Positions 32,387 to 41,573 of a stretch of DNA of 48,699 bases are shown here, piece by piece. This DNA is from Acrocarpospora phusangensis. Its GTDB lineage: Bacteria; Actinomycetota; Actinomycetes; Streptosporangiales; Streptosporangiaceae. The position numbers were made by a program, and so were the translations under genes. Below the pieces are notes generated by a model. The model saw nothing but the letters and a program-made list of their open reading frames with translations, had not been told where the DNA came from and did not search any database. Location: positions 1 through 48,699 of the forward strand of contig NZ_BOOA01000061.1 in assembly GCF_016862995.1 (NCBI RefSeq), in the 5' to 3' direction. Positions within the stretch are counted from its first letter, which is position 1, and each line of letters opens with the position of its first letter.

Positions 32387-34513
32387 ATGACTGAAGCCCA
32401 GCCCGGTGGGGTCGCCGAGCCTTTGCCGCATGCCACGCCGATCGCCGACCAGGCCGCCTACGCGGCGGCGGTGAAGTCCGCGGTGGCCGCCGCCGCGGCC
32501 TACTACGCCGACGGTGACTCGGTTCTCGACGACGATACTTATGACCGGTTGGTCCGGGGGATCGAGGCGTACGAGGCCGCCCACCCCGAGCACCTTCTGC
32601 CGGAGTCGCCCACCGGCAAGGTGGCCGGGGGAGCGGTCGTCGGCGACGTGCCCCACACGGTCCCGATGCTCAGCCTGGACAACGTGTTCTCGGCCGACGA
32701 CCTGGCCACCTGGGCGGCGGGCCTGGAGCGCCGGCTGGGGCGGCCGGTCGAACGGTGGAGCGTGGAGCCCAAGCTGGACGGTCTGGCGGTGTCGGCCCGC
32801 TACCGGCACGGCCGCCTGGTCCAACTGGTCACCCGTGGCGACGGCGTGGCAGGTGAGGACGTGTCGCACGCCATCGGCACCGTGCTCGGCCTGCCCGCCA
32901 CGCTGGCCGAACGGGTCAGTGTGGAGATCCGGGGCGAGGTCCTGATGACCACCGCGCAGTTCGAGGCGGCCAACGAGGCGAGGGTCGCCCACGACGGTGT
33001 GCCCTTCGCCAACGCCCGCAGCGCCGCCGCCGGCACCCTGCGCGCCAGAGAACGCACCTACAAATGCGAAACCACCTTCTTCGGGTACGGCGCGCTTCCC
33101 TTCGAGGGCGAGTCCACCGCCGTGCGCGAGGCCGCCCACAGCGACCTCATGAAGCTCATCGCCGGATACGGCGTGCGCACCACCGAGGAGACACCGGTGG
33201 CCGGGACCGTGGCCGCCACGCTGCCGGAGATCCAGGCCAGGATCGAGCAGATCGCCGCGCTCCGGCCGGAGCTGGAGTTCGGCATCGACGGCATCGTCAT
33301 CAAGACCGACCTGGCCGTCGACCAGGACCAGGCCGGCTTCAGCTCACGCGCCCCCCGATGGGCGATCGCGTACAAGCTGCCCGCCACCGAGAAGATCACC
33401 AAGCTGCTCGACGTGACGTGGAACGTGGGCCGGACCGGAGTCATCGCGCCCCGCGCGGTACTGGAACCCGTGCGCCTGGACGGCAGCCTGGTCACCTACG
33501 CCACCCTGCACAACCCGGCCGACATCACCCGCCGCGGCCTCATGCTCGGCGACTCGGTCACCATCTACAAGGCCGGAGACGTGATCCCGCGCATCGAAGC
33601 GCCGGTCGTTCACCTGCGCACCGGCGCGGAGCAGCCGATCGTGTTCCCGTCCGCCTGCCCACGCTGCGGCGGCGAGATCGACGCCTCCCAGGAACGCTGG
33701 CGCTGCGTACGCGGCCGCGACTGCCACACCGTCGCGTCCATCAAGTACGCGGTGGGCCGGGACCAGCTCGACATCGAAGGACTCGGCGAGACCAGGATCG
33801 TGCAGATGGTCACCGCCGGCCTGATCGGCGACTTCGCCGACCTGTTCACCCTCACCAGGGAACAGATCCTCGGCCTCGACCGCATGGCCGAGATCAGCAC
33901 CGACAACCTGCTCGCCGCCATCGAGCGAGCCAAGGGCAAACCCCTCAGCAAGGTGTTCTGCGCCCTCGGTGTGCGCGGCACCGGCCGTTCCATGTCCCGG
34001 CGCATCGCCCGCCACTTCGCCACCATGGACGCGATCAGGGCCGCCGACGTGGACGGCGTCCAGGCCGTCGAGGGCATCGGCCCCGAAAAGGCCACCCTCC
34101 TGGTAGCCGAACTAGCCGAACTCGCCCCCCTCATCGACAAACTCGTCTCCGCCGGCGTCTCCATGACCGAACCCGGCGCCATCCCCCCTTCCGCCGCCAC
34201 CGCTTCCGAATCCACCCCTGACGCAGCCTCCGACGCCGCCTCCGGAGCCGAGAGCGCGCCCGCCCTGCCGCTGGCGGGCATGTCGGTGGTGGTGACCGGC
34301 GCCATGGCCGGCCCGCTAGCCGCACTGTCCCGCAACGAGATGAACGAACTCGTCGAACGCGCCGGCGGCAAGTCCTCCGGCAGCGTCTCCGCCAAGACCT
34401 CACTCGTGGTGGCAGGCGAGAAGGCCGGCAGCAAGAAGGACAAGGCCGAAAAACTCGGCGTACGCATCGTCACCCCAGAGGAGTTCGCCGACCTCGTCAC
34501 CGGCCACTTCTAA
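32387..34513 (+). CDS. ligA: NAD-dependent DNA ligase
   Basis: A 708-aa LigA that seals nicks in DNA using NAD+. All domains are in order. The Ia domain has [20 protein letters not shown]. The nucleotidyltransferase has EPKLDGLAV with adenylated Lys129, and [19 protein letters not shown] and DGIVIK. The OB fold has [17 protein letters not shown]. The zinc finger has CPRCGG...WRCVRGRDC. HhH repeats follow ([17 protein letters not shown]) and a C-terminal BRCT. A Ser/Ala/Asp-rich linker (~605-625) before the BRCT is unusual. ATG 32387 is chosen; GTG 32372 is in frame. Actinomycetes often carry a second ligA-like gene, so this may not be the housekeeping copy. Confidence 0.93.
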   Translation: MTEAQPGGVAEPLPHATPIADQAAYAAAVKSAVAAAAAYYADGDSVLDDDTYDRLVRGIEAYEAAHPEHLLPESPTGKVAGGAVVGDVPHTVPMLSLDNVFSADDLATWAAGLERRLGRPVERWSVEPKLDGLAVSARYRHGRLVQLVTRGDGVAGEDVSHAIGTVLGLPATLAERVSVEIRGEVLMTTAQFEAANEARVAHDGVPFANARSAAAGTLRARERTYKCETTFFGYGALPFEGESTAVREAAHSDLMKLIAGYGVRTTEETPVAGTVAATLPEIQARIEQIAALRPELEFGIDGIVIKTDLAVDQDQAGFSSRAPRWAIAYKLPATEKITKLLDVTWNVGRTGVIAPRAVLEPVRLDGSLVTYATLHNPADITRRGLMLGDSVTIYKAGDVIPRIEAPVVHLRTGAEQPIVFPSACPRCGGEIDASQERWRCVRGRDCHTVASIKYAVGRDQLDIEGLGETRIVQMVTAGLIGDFADLFTLTREQILGLDRMAEISTDNLLAAIERAKGKPLSKVFCALGVRGTGRSMSRRIARHFATMDAIRAADVDGVQAVEGIGPEKATLLVAELAELAPLIDKLVSAGVSMTEPGAIPPSAATASESTPDAASDAASGAESAPALPLAGMSVVVTGAMAGPLAALSRNEMNELVERAGGKSSGSVSAKTSLVVAGEKAGSKKDKAEKLGVRIVTPEEFADLVTGHF

Positions 34514-34565
34514 CGATCACTTTCGATCAGCGCACAAGGCTCACGTGCCGGGGTGTCGTTAAGGG

Positions 34566-35306
34566 TCAGTGCGAGGCGAGGACGCAGAACTCGTGGCCCT
34601 CCGGGTCGGCCAGGCACGTCCACGGGACGTCGCCCTGGCCGAGGTCGAGGTCGGTGGCGCCCAGGGCCCGCAGCCGGGCCACCTCCGCCGCCTTGTCGTC
34701 ACCCGGGTACGGGAGCAGGTCAAGATGGACGCGGTCTGGCACGGTCTTCACGTCGGGCGTGCGAAGGAACTCCAGATACGGGCCGACACCCTTGACCGAG
34801 CGCAACACCGCATGAGCGTCAGTCACCTCGTGCAGGGCCCAGTCCATCGCCTCACCCCAGAACCGGGCCATGGCCCGCGGATCCGCACAGTCGACCACCA
34901 CCCGGGCGATCGGCCCGGTGTCCCGGTAGATCTCCCGGGGCTCCAGCACGCAGAACTCGTTGCCCTCCGGGTCGGCGAGGACCGTCCACGGCACCTCACC
35001 CTGGCCCACGTGGGCGGGCGTCGCACCGAGAGCCTTCACGTGCGCGACCACCTCCGCCTGATGGGCCGCGGAGGTGGTGGCAAGATCGAGATGCACCCGG
35101 TTCTTCGTCGCTGTCTTGGGTCCAGGGACGGGAACCACGTCGACGCAGACGGCGACCGGGTCGGGCCAAACGAGGCCGCCGCCGGGTCCGACGTAGGTGG
35201 TCACGCCAGGGCTGTAAGCACTCCAGCCAAGAGCCTCCGCCCAGAACCGCCCGACCGCCGAGGCATCAAGAGCCTTTATGTTCACCTGAACAGGTCGCAG
35301 TGCCAT
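34566..35306 (-). CDS. Two-domain VOC (glyoxalase-like) protein
   Basis: A 246-aa cytoplasmic protein of two tandem VOC modules of about 120 residues each. Both contain the same landmarks: FWAEALGW / FWGEAMDW, NRVHLDLA / DRVHLDLL, and QGEVPWTVLADPEGNEFCVL / QGDVPWTCLADPEGHEFCVL. The His in RVHLDL and the Glu in NEFCVL are the usual metal positions. These glyoxalase_6-type proteins range from metal enzymes to antibiotic-binding proteins; the substrate is unknown. ATG 35306 has AGGA upstream, and a longer frame to 35378 adds no VOC sequence. Internal similarity suggests a tandem duplication. Confidence 0.85.
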   Translation of the reverse strand: MALRPVQVNIKALDASAVGRFWAEALGWSAYSPGVTTYVGPGGGLVWPDPVAVCVDVVPVPGPKTATKNRVHLDLATTSAAHQAEVVAHVKALGATPAHVGQGEVPWTVLADPEGNEFCVLEPREIYRDTGPIARVVVDCADPRAMARFWGEAMDWALHEVTDAHAVLRSVKGVGPYLEFLRTPDVKTVPDRVHLDLLPYPGDDKAAEVARLRALGATDLDLGQGDVPWTCLADPEGHEFCVLASH

Positions 35307-35408
35307 GCCGGCGATCCTACGGACCCGCTGTGCAACGACGTCCGCGGGTACTGTCGCCCACCTGGCTGACCAACACAATGGTCAACTCGCCAACCAGTGC
35401 GCTCAGCC

Positions 35409-36602
35409 CTATGCGGGATCGCTCAGATCGGTATCAGTGAGTGGGTGGGCGGGGTCCGTCTGGACGGTCACGGTGAGGGCGACGAGCAGGAGCGCGGTCA
35501 GGGGGAGTGGCAGTGGGGTCAGGGGTGTGAGCAGGACGAGGGCGGCTGTGACCGGGAAGGCGAGGTCGATGCGGCGGTCCGCCCGATGGGGGCGGAGGTG
35601 GACGAGCCACACGCTGAGCAGGAAGACCGCCACCGGCGCGGCCGTGGACATGCCGGCCCCGAAACCGCCGACGTGCGCGGTGTGCGTGGCGTAGTCGATC
35701 GCGACCGCCAGCCCCGCCCCGGCTGCGGCGGCCGAGGAAAAGATCAGGTAGTGGCCGTAGCCCCACGGGAACGAGGTCCGGTTGGACGTCAGCAGCCGAT
35801 GGGCGGGCCGGGAGAAGTACAGCCACCACATCCCGAACACGATCACCACACCACTGAGCGCCACCGGCACCAGCGCCGCCGTGGCCAGCCCCCGGTCCAG
35901 CCCCGCCTGAATGGCCAGCGTGGCCGCCAGCACCGACTCACCCAGCACGATCAGCGTGAACAGCCCGTACCGCTCGGCGATATGACGCGGATGCCACGTC
36001 GTCTGCTGGTACCGCTCCGCCCACAACGGCACCACCAGTTCGGCAGCCGCCAGCAGCGCGAACAGCCCAAGCATCGGCGCGTCCCCGAGATCCGTCAGCC
36101 GCTCGACAGCAAGACGCGCCAGCCAGCCGCCCTGCACGGCGGCGATCCCGATCGCGTACCGGACCGCACACGACCGCCCCTCCGGATCCTCCCTGGCCGC
36201 CCGCAGCCACAACGCCACCATCGCCAGCCGCATCACCGCATACCCCAGGGTGATCAGCCCGAAGTTCTTCTCCTCGAACGCCCGGGGCACCCCCGCCGCG
36301 AGAATCAGAACCCCCACGATCTGCACCAGCACCAGCAACCGATACGACACATCGTCGGTGTCATACGCGGAGGCGAACCAGGTGAAGTTCATCCAGGCCC
36401 ACCAGATCGCGAAGAACACCATCGCGTACCCGACGACGCCCGAACCCGCGTGCCCCTCCGCCAGCGCATGGTGCAGACTCGCCGCCGCCTGCGCCACCCC
36501 CACCACGAAACACAGATCGAACAACAACTCCAGCGGAGTCGCGGCCCGATGCCCCTCCCGGCTCCGCCGCACCATCACCCGCCGTAAGCCAGCCCCACCC
36601 AT
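35409..36602 (-). CDS. Low temperature requirement protein A (LtrA) family membrane protein
   Basis: A 397-aa polytopic membrane protein of the LtrA family. The family's N-terminal motif HRAATPLELLFDLCFVVGVAQ (split here by me after 20: HRAATPLELLFDLCFVVGVA) lies near residue 20. It is followed by about ten hydrophobic helices and the conserved WWAWMNFTWFASAYDTDD and AERYGLFTLIVLGES blocks. The name comes from a Listeria mutant; the molecular role is not established. ATG 36602 gives a short basic N-terminus, and Met10 (36575) is an alternative. It stands alone; the VOC gene follows 102 bp downstream on the same strand. Confidence 0.88.
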   Translation of the reverse strand: MGGAGLRRVMVRRSREGHRAATPLELLFDLCFVVGVAQAAASLHHALAEGHAGSGVVGYAMVFFAIWWAWMNFTWFASAYDTDDVSYRLLVLVQIVGVLILAAGVPRAFEEKNFGLITLGYAVMRLAMVALWLRAAREDPEGRSCAVRYAIGIAAVQGGWLARLAVERLTDLGDAPMLGLFALLAAAELVVPLWAERYQQTTWHPRHIAERYGLFTLIVLGESVLAATLAIQAGLDRGLATAALVPVALSGVVIVFGMWWLYFSRPAHRLLTSNRTSFPWGYGHYLIFSSAAAAGAGLAVAIDYATHTAHVGGFGAGMSTAAPVAVFLLSVWLVHLRPHRADRRIDLAFPVTAALVLLTPLTPLPLPLTALLLVALTVTVQTDPAHPLTDTDLSDPA

Positions 36603-36817
36603 AACCGCCCCAAACTCCAGAAAAGAGACGCGCAAGAGTATCCCGCACGACGGGCGGGCGAAGGATGACGCGGGAGCGTTGGGCCGGTGACATGCCGCAG
36701 GCCATCCGCAGGGCGACCGTCCTACCTTGTTGGCGCGGTTGAGCGAGCCATCCGCAGGGTTGGCTCACCGCAAGGTGCGGGGTATGGCTCGGGCGATCGC
36801 GGCCGCTGATGGCTCCC
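36603..36817. other. Non-coding stretch with short direct repeats
   Basis: I see no gene between the LtrA start and the small frame at 36818. The stretch holds two copies of GCCATCCGCAGGG (36701-36713 and 36747-36759). It also holds the first of two copies of CGGCCGCTGATG (36800-36811; the second is at 36849-36860, inside the small frame). GAGCCA/TGGCTC (36745-36750 and 36761-36766) could form a weak hairpin. The block reads like decayed sequence, but no parent element is recognisable. Confidence 0.4.
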
Positions 36818-36985
36818 CTACTTGGCCGCCCCGCACCCATCCACGACTCGGCCGCTGATGCGGCCGTCGCTCTGCCGTTCGCGCATCCGTGCCGCGTGCC
36901 GGGTGATGATCAGGTCGTGGGATACCGGGTTTCTACCGAGGATGAGGTGGTCGCGCAGGTGGCGCCGCCGGCTGATCGTGGTCAC
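36818..36985 (-). CDS. Possible 55-aa basic protein coupled to the upstream membrane protein gene
   Basis: A GTG at 36985 overlaps the TGA of the membrane-protein gene as GTGA and opens 55 codons. The product is strongly basic at its start ([17 protein letters not shown]) and has no membrane segment. The stop/start overlap is typical of real coupled genes in this genome, but the second half falls over a short direct repeat. I do not recognise it. It may be a chance frame. Confidence 0.3.
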   Translation of the reverse strand: MTTISRRRHLRDHLILGRNPVSHDLIITRHAARMRERQSDGRISGRVVDGCGAAK

Positions 36986-37572
36986 ACTGCGCGGGGACCG
37001 CGTTCGCGGTAGGTGTCGGGGAAGTCCGGGTCGTCAGGCCAGTTGAAGTCGGGAATGTCGTCGTCGTACCGCCGGGGGTTGGTGGTCTCGGACGGGGTGG
37101 GGCCGGTGCCGTTGTCGTGGTCCCAGTCCTCGATGCGTCGCACGCGTGAGGGCATGGGGATGTCGCCTCGGCGGTAGGCGGGAGCGGCCATGACGGTGTT
37201 GGCCAGCAGGGCGGCGGTCAGCAGGTAGGTGGCGTAGCCGATGGTGGCGTGCTGCTGGGCGGTGGCGGTGATGACGGTGACCCACAGGCAGAGCAGGGCG
37301 GCCGGCGCGGCGAGCAGGATGAGCAGCGGCGAAATGCGGCTGGGAGAGTGGGCGGTGGCCAGGGCCAGCAGGGCGGTCGCGGTGGTGAGGGCGAAGGTCC
37401 ATCCGGACCAGCCGTGGACGGGGGCCTCGCCGACCGAGAACACGGAGATCTCTTCGCGGTTGGGGAGGTGGATCACGGGAGCGGCCCACAGGTAGACGAT
37501 GGCGAGCATGGCGAAGGTCCACGGGCCTTCTCGGGTCAGGCGGGTGTAGCTGTAGGTGGTCAGTTCGCCCAT
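36982..37572 (-). CDS. Unknown four-helix membrane protein with acidic tail
   Basis: A 196-aa protein with about four transmembrane helices (FAMLAIVYLWAAPVIHL, GWTFALTTATALLALATA, PLLILLAAPAALLCLWVTVI and YATYLLTAALLANTVMA). A cytoplasmic-type C-terminal tail of ~60 residues follows, rich in Asp and Pro (RRYDDDIPDFNWPDDPDFPD). I do not recognise the family. GGAGGG lies 5 nt upstream of ATG 37572. The 231-bp gap before it carries no gene. It contains CTTGACTTGAGTTGATC, a short repeat-rich element that might be its promoter. Confidence 0.65.
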   Translation of the reverse strand: MGELTTYSYTRLTREGPWTFAMLAIVYLWAAPVIHLPNREEISVFSVGEAPVHGWSGWTFALTTATALLALATAHSPSRISPLLILLAAPAALLCLWVTVITATAQQHATIGYATYLLTAALLANTVMAAPAYRRGDIPMPSRVRRIEDWDHDNGTGPTPSETTNPRRYDDDIPDFNWPDDPDFPDTYRERGPRAV

Positions 37573-37803
37573 GGCGACCCTCCAGTGGATGATCTTGGCG
37601 CGTTCCGCGGCTTGACTTGAGTTGATCTCGCCCCCCGGTGCGACGCGTCAGCGCCGCTCTTGACATCCATAAGAACAATTCCGCGACGCATTTGCAGCGA
37701 GTCAAGTCATCTGTCAGAAGTGCGGAGGCCGCGATTCGGCTCGATCGCGGTTGTGCCCAGCGCGTGGGAGACGTCACACCCCCGGACAGGGTGTCGGGGT
37801 CGG

Positions 37804-38853
37804 TCAGGGGCGGCGGCCCGGGCCCGATTGGAGTTCGCGGATTCGGGCAGGCCCGCTGGTACGGGCGGACAGGGGCGGCGTGTCGAGGTCGGCGGCCGTG
37901 CGCATGCCCTCCAGGAGTTCGAGCAGGGCCTCGACGGCGGTGTACGCGGGAACCCAGCCGAGTTCGTCGTGGGCGCGGGACGTGTCCATGACCGGCAGGC
38001 GGAGAGTCAGGTCGACGAGGCCGGGTGAGGCCGGGATGAGGCGGAGGTGCCAGGCGGCGGCGACGGCATTGCGCAGAATGCCACGGGGAACCGGGATCAG
38101 CCGGGCGCCGAGGATGTCGGCCAGCAGGTGAGGCTCGATCACGGGACCGGCGGCGATGTTGAAGGCCCCGGAAACGCGTTGGGTGATCGCGAGCCGGTAC
38201 GCCTCGGCCACGTCGTCGGTGTGTACGGCCTGAAGCCGGAACCCCGGCGTGTCGGGCACGAAGGGGATCATGCCGGGCCGTACCAGGCGGTTGGGCAGGA
38301 AAGGGCCGGCGAACAGGCGGCGCTGTTCGGTGGCGGACGTGCGCTTGAAGGTGAAGCCGGGGCGGAGCCGTACGACGCGGATGGTGGGGTGGTCGCGTTC
38401 GAAGATGTCGAGGAGGCGTTCCACGTAGGACTTCTCGCAGCCGTACGCGGCGGTGGGCCAGGCGTGGGTCGGCCACTCCTCGGTGACGGGCAGGTCGTCG
38501 ACGCCGGGTGAGTACGCGCCGACCGAGGAGGCGTACACGAGGGCGGGCACCTCGGCCCTGGCCACGGCCTCGAAGAGGCGCAGGCTGCCGAGCACGTTGT
38601 TCCGCCAGGTCGTGGCCCGGTCGCGGGTCGGCTGGAACAGCCAGGCCAGGTGCACGACCGCGTCGGCCCCGGCCAGGTGCGGCACGAGGTCCCCGGTGGT
38701 CACGTCCAGCGTCCGCCAGGAGGTTTTGGGCGGATACCAGCCGGGTTGCCGGCGCGCCACCGCGATGATCGAGGAGACGTCCGGGTCGGCGGCGAGCGCG
38801 GACACCACGCTCGTGCCGACGTTGCCACTTGCACCTACGACGACGACACGCAT
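37804..38853 (-). CDS. NAD-dependent epimerase/dehydratase (extended SDR)
   Basis: A 349-aa extended SDR enzyme. The N-terminal Rossmann motif VVGASGNVGTSV (residues 5-16) binds NAD(P). LDVTTGDL and ADAVVHLAWL follow. The catalytic region has YASSVGAYSPG and YGCEKSYVE (YxxxK). The C-terminal half (RPGFTFK, HTDDVAEAYRLAI, FNIAAGPVI) is typical of sugar-nucleotide epimerase relatives. The substrate cannot be assigned. ATG 38853 has GGGGG 4 nt upstream and places the Rossmann motif at the usual position. The longer frame to 38910 is rejected for that reason. It stands alone, downstream of the frameshifted gene on the same strand. Confidence 0.86.
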   Translation of the reverse strand: MRVVVVGASGNVGTSVVSALAADPDVSSIIAVARRQPGWYPPKTSWRTLDVTTGDLVPHLAGADAVVHLAWLFQPTRDRATTWRNNVLGSLRLFEAVARAEVPALVYASSVGAYSPGVDDLPVTEEWPTHAWPTAAYGCEKSYVERLLDIFERDHPTIRVVRLRPGFTFKRTSATEQRRLFAGPFLPNRLVRPGMIPFVPDTPGFRLQAVHTDDVAEAYRLAITQRVSGAFNIAAGPVIEPHLLADILGARLIPVPRGILRNAVAAAWHLRLIPASPGLVDLTLRLPVMDTSRAHDELGWVPAYTAVEALLELLEGMRTAADLDTPPLSARTSGPARIRELQSGPGRRP

Positions 38854-38910
38854 AGTGCCCCCGTGCCCCGCCATATGCCGACAAAACGGGATATATCTGG
38901 ACGAATCCAC

Positions 38911-39508
38911 TTAGAACGGATAAGCGTTACCGTCTGTAGAAGGTTTCATCGTCCAGATGCGTGGCTTCTGGTTCACGGTGACCCGGGTGGCGCAGGGCGC
39001 GTATCCGAGACCCCCGGGGTAGGTGATCTCGACGGGCGTACCGGGCGGCAGGGCGGTGAAGGAGGGGAGTCGCCCGGAGAACACCCCGTCCTTGCCGGTC
39101 GTGAGCCGCTCCACCAGCTCGGCCTGGGCGCCGTCCCGCGCCGTGAGCAGCACGTACGCGTTCGCGACGGGATCCCCCGAAGGGCGGACTGCCCTGCGCC
39201 TGCGGAGCGATCCGTACGACCACGCAGTAGTGGGCGAAGCCGATGGGCATGAAGAAGAAGCCGCCCTGGGCCGGTGGCCGCCAGCCCATGCGGAACTCGC
39301 GGGCGCCGCCGGCGGGGATGTTCCCCTGGTTCCAGCCGAGGAAGGTCTCCGGCCCGGACGCGGACACGCTGAAATCCTTGATCCAGAACCCCATCCCGAC
39401 CCGGGTGGCGTCCACAATGCCCGAATTGCGCACCGCGCCACTGGGCGTCGTCGCCATAGCACCAGTCGTAAAGGGCGTAAAGGCCGACGTGCCGGCTGCG
39501 GTTGTCAT
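38911..39508 (-). pseudogene. Unknown ~198-aa protein interrupted by a single-base frameshift
   Basis: Two overlapping frames each look real over half their length. The 5' frame (39508 to ~39180) encodes a beta-rich segment (GIVDATRVGMGFWIKDFSV, FFFMPIGFAHYCVVVRI). The 3' frame (~39175 to 38911) encodes GDPVANAYVLLTARDGAQAE and TVNQKPRIWTMKPSTDG. Removing one base from the five-C run at 39174-39178 joins them as ...SPPFGDPVANAY..., giving about 198 aa. It is either a sequencing error, a recent inactivation or slippage. I do not recognise the family. ATG 39508 overlaps the stop of the small upstream frame (ATGA). Confidence 0.6.
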
Positions 39509-39657
39509 CGCGCCGCCCATTCGATCTCGCTGGTCACTCCCGTGTAGCGCCCTGGCGGGGGTACAGGTGAGTCAGCCGGGAGCGTGGGCATTGCCAGGTC
39601 CGCGACAGAAATGTGGCGCTCAGGTGCTCTGAGGGATTTCCAGCGTGGCCGAGGCAC
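39505..39657 (-). CDS. Possible 50-aa protein coupled to the frameshifted gene
   Basis: A GTG at 39657 opens a 50-codon frame. It ends in TGA at 39507-39505, overlapping the next gene's ATG as ATGA. The product is basic and Pro-rich (PRPRWKSLRAPERHISVADL, then PVPPPGRYTG) and ends near GVTSEIEW. The coupling argues that it is translated. No Shine-Dalgarno is obvious. I do not recognise it. Confidence 0.4.
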   Translation of the reverse strand: MPRPRWKSLRAPERHISVADLAMPTLPADSPVPPPGRYTGVTSEIEWAAR

Positions 39658-39738
39658 ATTAATCGCTCACGGGGGAAGTAATCAGTTCGAACGATTTCGC
39701 CCTGTTCGTGACGGACGCTCGTTTCGGAGGGATCGCCT

Positions 39739-40977
39739 GTGACCGTTCAGAATCCGCATTCCGGCACGCCGCACGCCGTGGTCGTGGGGGCCGGGTTCGC
39801 CGGGCTCGCCGCCACGCGGGAGCTGGCGCGGGCCGGCGTCCGGGTGACGCTGGTGGACCGGCATCCGTACACGACGTTCCAGCCGTTGCTCTACCAGGTG
39901 GCGACGGCCGGGCTGGGCGCGGGGGACGTGTCGTTCCCGACGCGGGCGTTCGCCGCGCGCTACCGGGAGGTGCGGGCCCGGCGGGCGGGACTGAGCAAGA
40001 TCCGGCCGGACGAACGGGTCGTGGAGTTAGACGACGGAGGCGTGCTGAGCTACGACTACCTGGTGCTGGCCACCGGGGTCACCACCAACTGGCTCGGCGT
40101 GCCCGGGGCCGAGGAGCACGCGTCGCCGATCTACTCCGTGCACGACGCCCAGGCGCTGCGCCGGCGGTTGCAGGCATGCCTGGAGCAGACGGCGGCGGGG
40201 GAGCGGGACGCCACCCACGTCGTGGTCGTCGGCGGCGGGTCCACCGGCGTGGAGATGGCGGGCACCCTGGCGGAGCTGCGCCGCCGGACGATCCCGCTGA
40301 CCCATCCCGAGATCGGCTCGGGCCAGACGAGCGTGACCCTGGTGGAGCGGCTCGACCACGTGCTCGCGCCGTACCGGCCGAGGCTGCGGGACGCGGCGGC
40401 CCGCGCGCTCGCCAAGCGGGGGGTGCGGATGCGGCTCGGCTCGACGGTGGCGGCGGTCGAGCAGGAGGCGGTCGTGCTCGCCGACGGCACCCGGCTGCAC
40501 AGCGACGTGACCGTGTGGGCGATGGGCGTCGCCGCCGCCCCCGAGGTCGCGGACTGGGGGCTGCCGCAGGGCAAGGGCGGCCGGATCACCGTCACCCAGG
40601 CGCTCAACGTGCCCGCCCACCCCGAGATCTTCGTGGCCGGGGACCTGGCGGGGCCGCCGGACACGCTGCCGCAGCTCGCCCAGCCCGCCCTCCAGATGGG
40701 CAAACACGCCGGCAGGCAGATCGCCGCGGCGGTCAAGGGTCAGCCGGTGCGGGACTTCGCGTACCGGGATCCGGGCATCATGGCGACGGTCGGGCGGGCC
40801 GAGGCCGTGCTCCAGCTCCGCAACGGGTGGACGATGCACGGCCTGCTCGCCTGGCTGGCCTGGATCGGCCTGCACGTGGCCTACCTGCTGGGCGGCCGCA
40901 ACCGTCTCACCGTGCTGATCGACTTCCTCTGGCGGTACGCGGGGCCGCGCCGCACCGCCGCCTCCGTCATCGAATGA
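39739..40977 (+). CDS. NAD(P)/FAD-dependent oxidoreductase, type II NADH dehydrogenase-like
   Basis: A 412-aa flavoprotein with the two dinucleotide-binding folds of NDH-2 enzymes. It has VVVGAGFAGLAATREL for FAD (residues 14-29), DRHPYTTFQPLLYQVATAGL (the typical NDH-2 quinone-side segment), LVLATGVTTNW, and VVVVGGGSTGVEMAGTLAEL for NADH. IFVAGDLAG is the second FAD contact. A C-terminal amphipathic/hydrophobic segment (WLAWIGLHVAYLLGG) would bind it to the membrane. The usual reaction is electron transfer from NADH to quinone without proton pumping. The GTG start has GGAGGG upstream. Its 3' end overlaps the convergent HxlR gene by 11 bp. Confidence 0.88.
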   Translation: MTVQNPHSGTPHAVVVGAGFAGLAATRELARAGVRVTLVDRHPYTTFQPLLYQVATAGLGAGDVSFPTRAFAARYREVRARRAGLSKIRPDERVVELDDGGVLSYDYLVLATGVTTNWLGVPGAEEHASPIYSVHDAQALRRRLQACLEQTAAGERDATHVVVVGGGSTGVEMAGTLAELRRRTIPLTHPEIGSGQTSVTLVERLDHVLAPYRPRLRDAAARALAKRGVRMRLGSTVAAVEQEAVVLADGTRLHSDVTVWAMGVAAAPEVADWGLPQGKGGRITVTQALNVPAHPEIFVAGDLAGPPDTLPQLAQPALQMGKHAGRQIAAAVKGQPVRDFAYRDPGIMATVGRAEAVLQLRNGWTMHGLLAWLAWIGLHVAYLLGGRNRLTVLIDFLWRYAGPRRTAASVIE

Positions 40978-41464
40978 CCCGCCGCGCCGCGTAACGGTCG
41001 CGCATGCCCGGCCCGGCGGCCGGTCCCGCCGCGAACACGTACGCGTCGCTGTCGTCGAGCCTGCGGCCGGTCCTGGCGTCCACGACCACGGGCTCGACCG
41101 CCTCGCCGCTCTCCGCCTCGACGAGGATCATGCTGCGCTGCTCGGGGGCCAGCCGGGAGTTGCCCCACGCGGCCAGCGCCACGATGACCGGGCGCAGCGA
41201 CCGGCCCAGATCGGTCAGCACGTACTCATACCTGACCGGATTGCTCTGGTACGGCCGGCGCTCCATCAACCCGTCCGCCACCAGGGTCTTCAGCCGCGTG
41301 GTGAGCATGCTGGACGAGATGCCCATGCTCTCCTGGAACTGGTCGAAGCGGGTGTAGCCATCGAAGGCGTCATGAAGGATCAGCAACGTCCACCATTCGC
41401 CCACGTGCTGAACCGTCGTGGACAGCGGGCACTCCCGATCCTCCAGCCTGATCCGGCCACCCAT
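40967..41464 (-). CDS. HxlR-family transcriptional regulator
   Basis: A 165-aa regulator of the HxlR family. CPLSTTVQHVGEWWTLLIL near residue 12, YTRFDQFQESMGISSSMLTT (recognition region), RLKTLVADGLMERRPY and VRYEYVLTDLGRSLRPVI are the hallmark blocks. Cys12 may sense oxidants or electrophiles, as in some family members. About 50 residues after the wHTH are less conserved. ATG 41464 is chosen because AGAGG lies 8 nt upstream; GTG 41473 is too close to it. It is divergent from an SDR gene, its most likely target. Confidence 0.87.
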   Translation of the reverse strand: MGGRIRLEDRECPLSTTVQHVGEWWTLLILHDAFDGYTRFDQFQESMGISSSMLTTRLKTLVADGLMERRPYQSNPVRYEYVLTDLGRSLRPVIVALAAWGNSRLAPEQRSMILVEAESGEAVEPVVVDARTGRRLDDSDAYVFAAGPAAGPGMRDRYAARRVIR

Positions 41465-41496
41465 GGATTCCACCTCTCCGAGTTGCTGCTAAAGTC

Positions 41497-41517
41497 GAAG
41501 TCAGTAACTTCTATTCT
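41497..41517. promoter_or_regulatory. GAAGT-N5-ACTTC operator and TATTCT -10 between HxlR and SDR genes
   Basis: GAAGT (41497-41501) and ACTTC (41507-41511) form a perfect inverted repeat. It directly abuts TATTCT (41512-41517), a likely -10 for the SDR gene. An HxlR dimer bound here would overlap the SDR promoter. Confidence 0.5.
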
Positions 41518-41573
41518 AGCACTCACCTGGCTCGGGGACCTCGCGTGCCCGCACCCGGGGAACGGAAGATCGT

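Noticed and set aside
36701-36860. 13-bp and 12-bp direct repeats as a CRISPR array or transposon end
   Set aside because: Only two copies each, too short and unevenly spaced; no cas or transposase genes.
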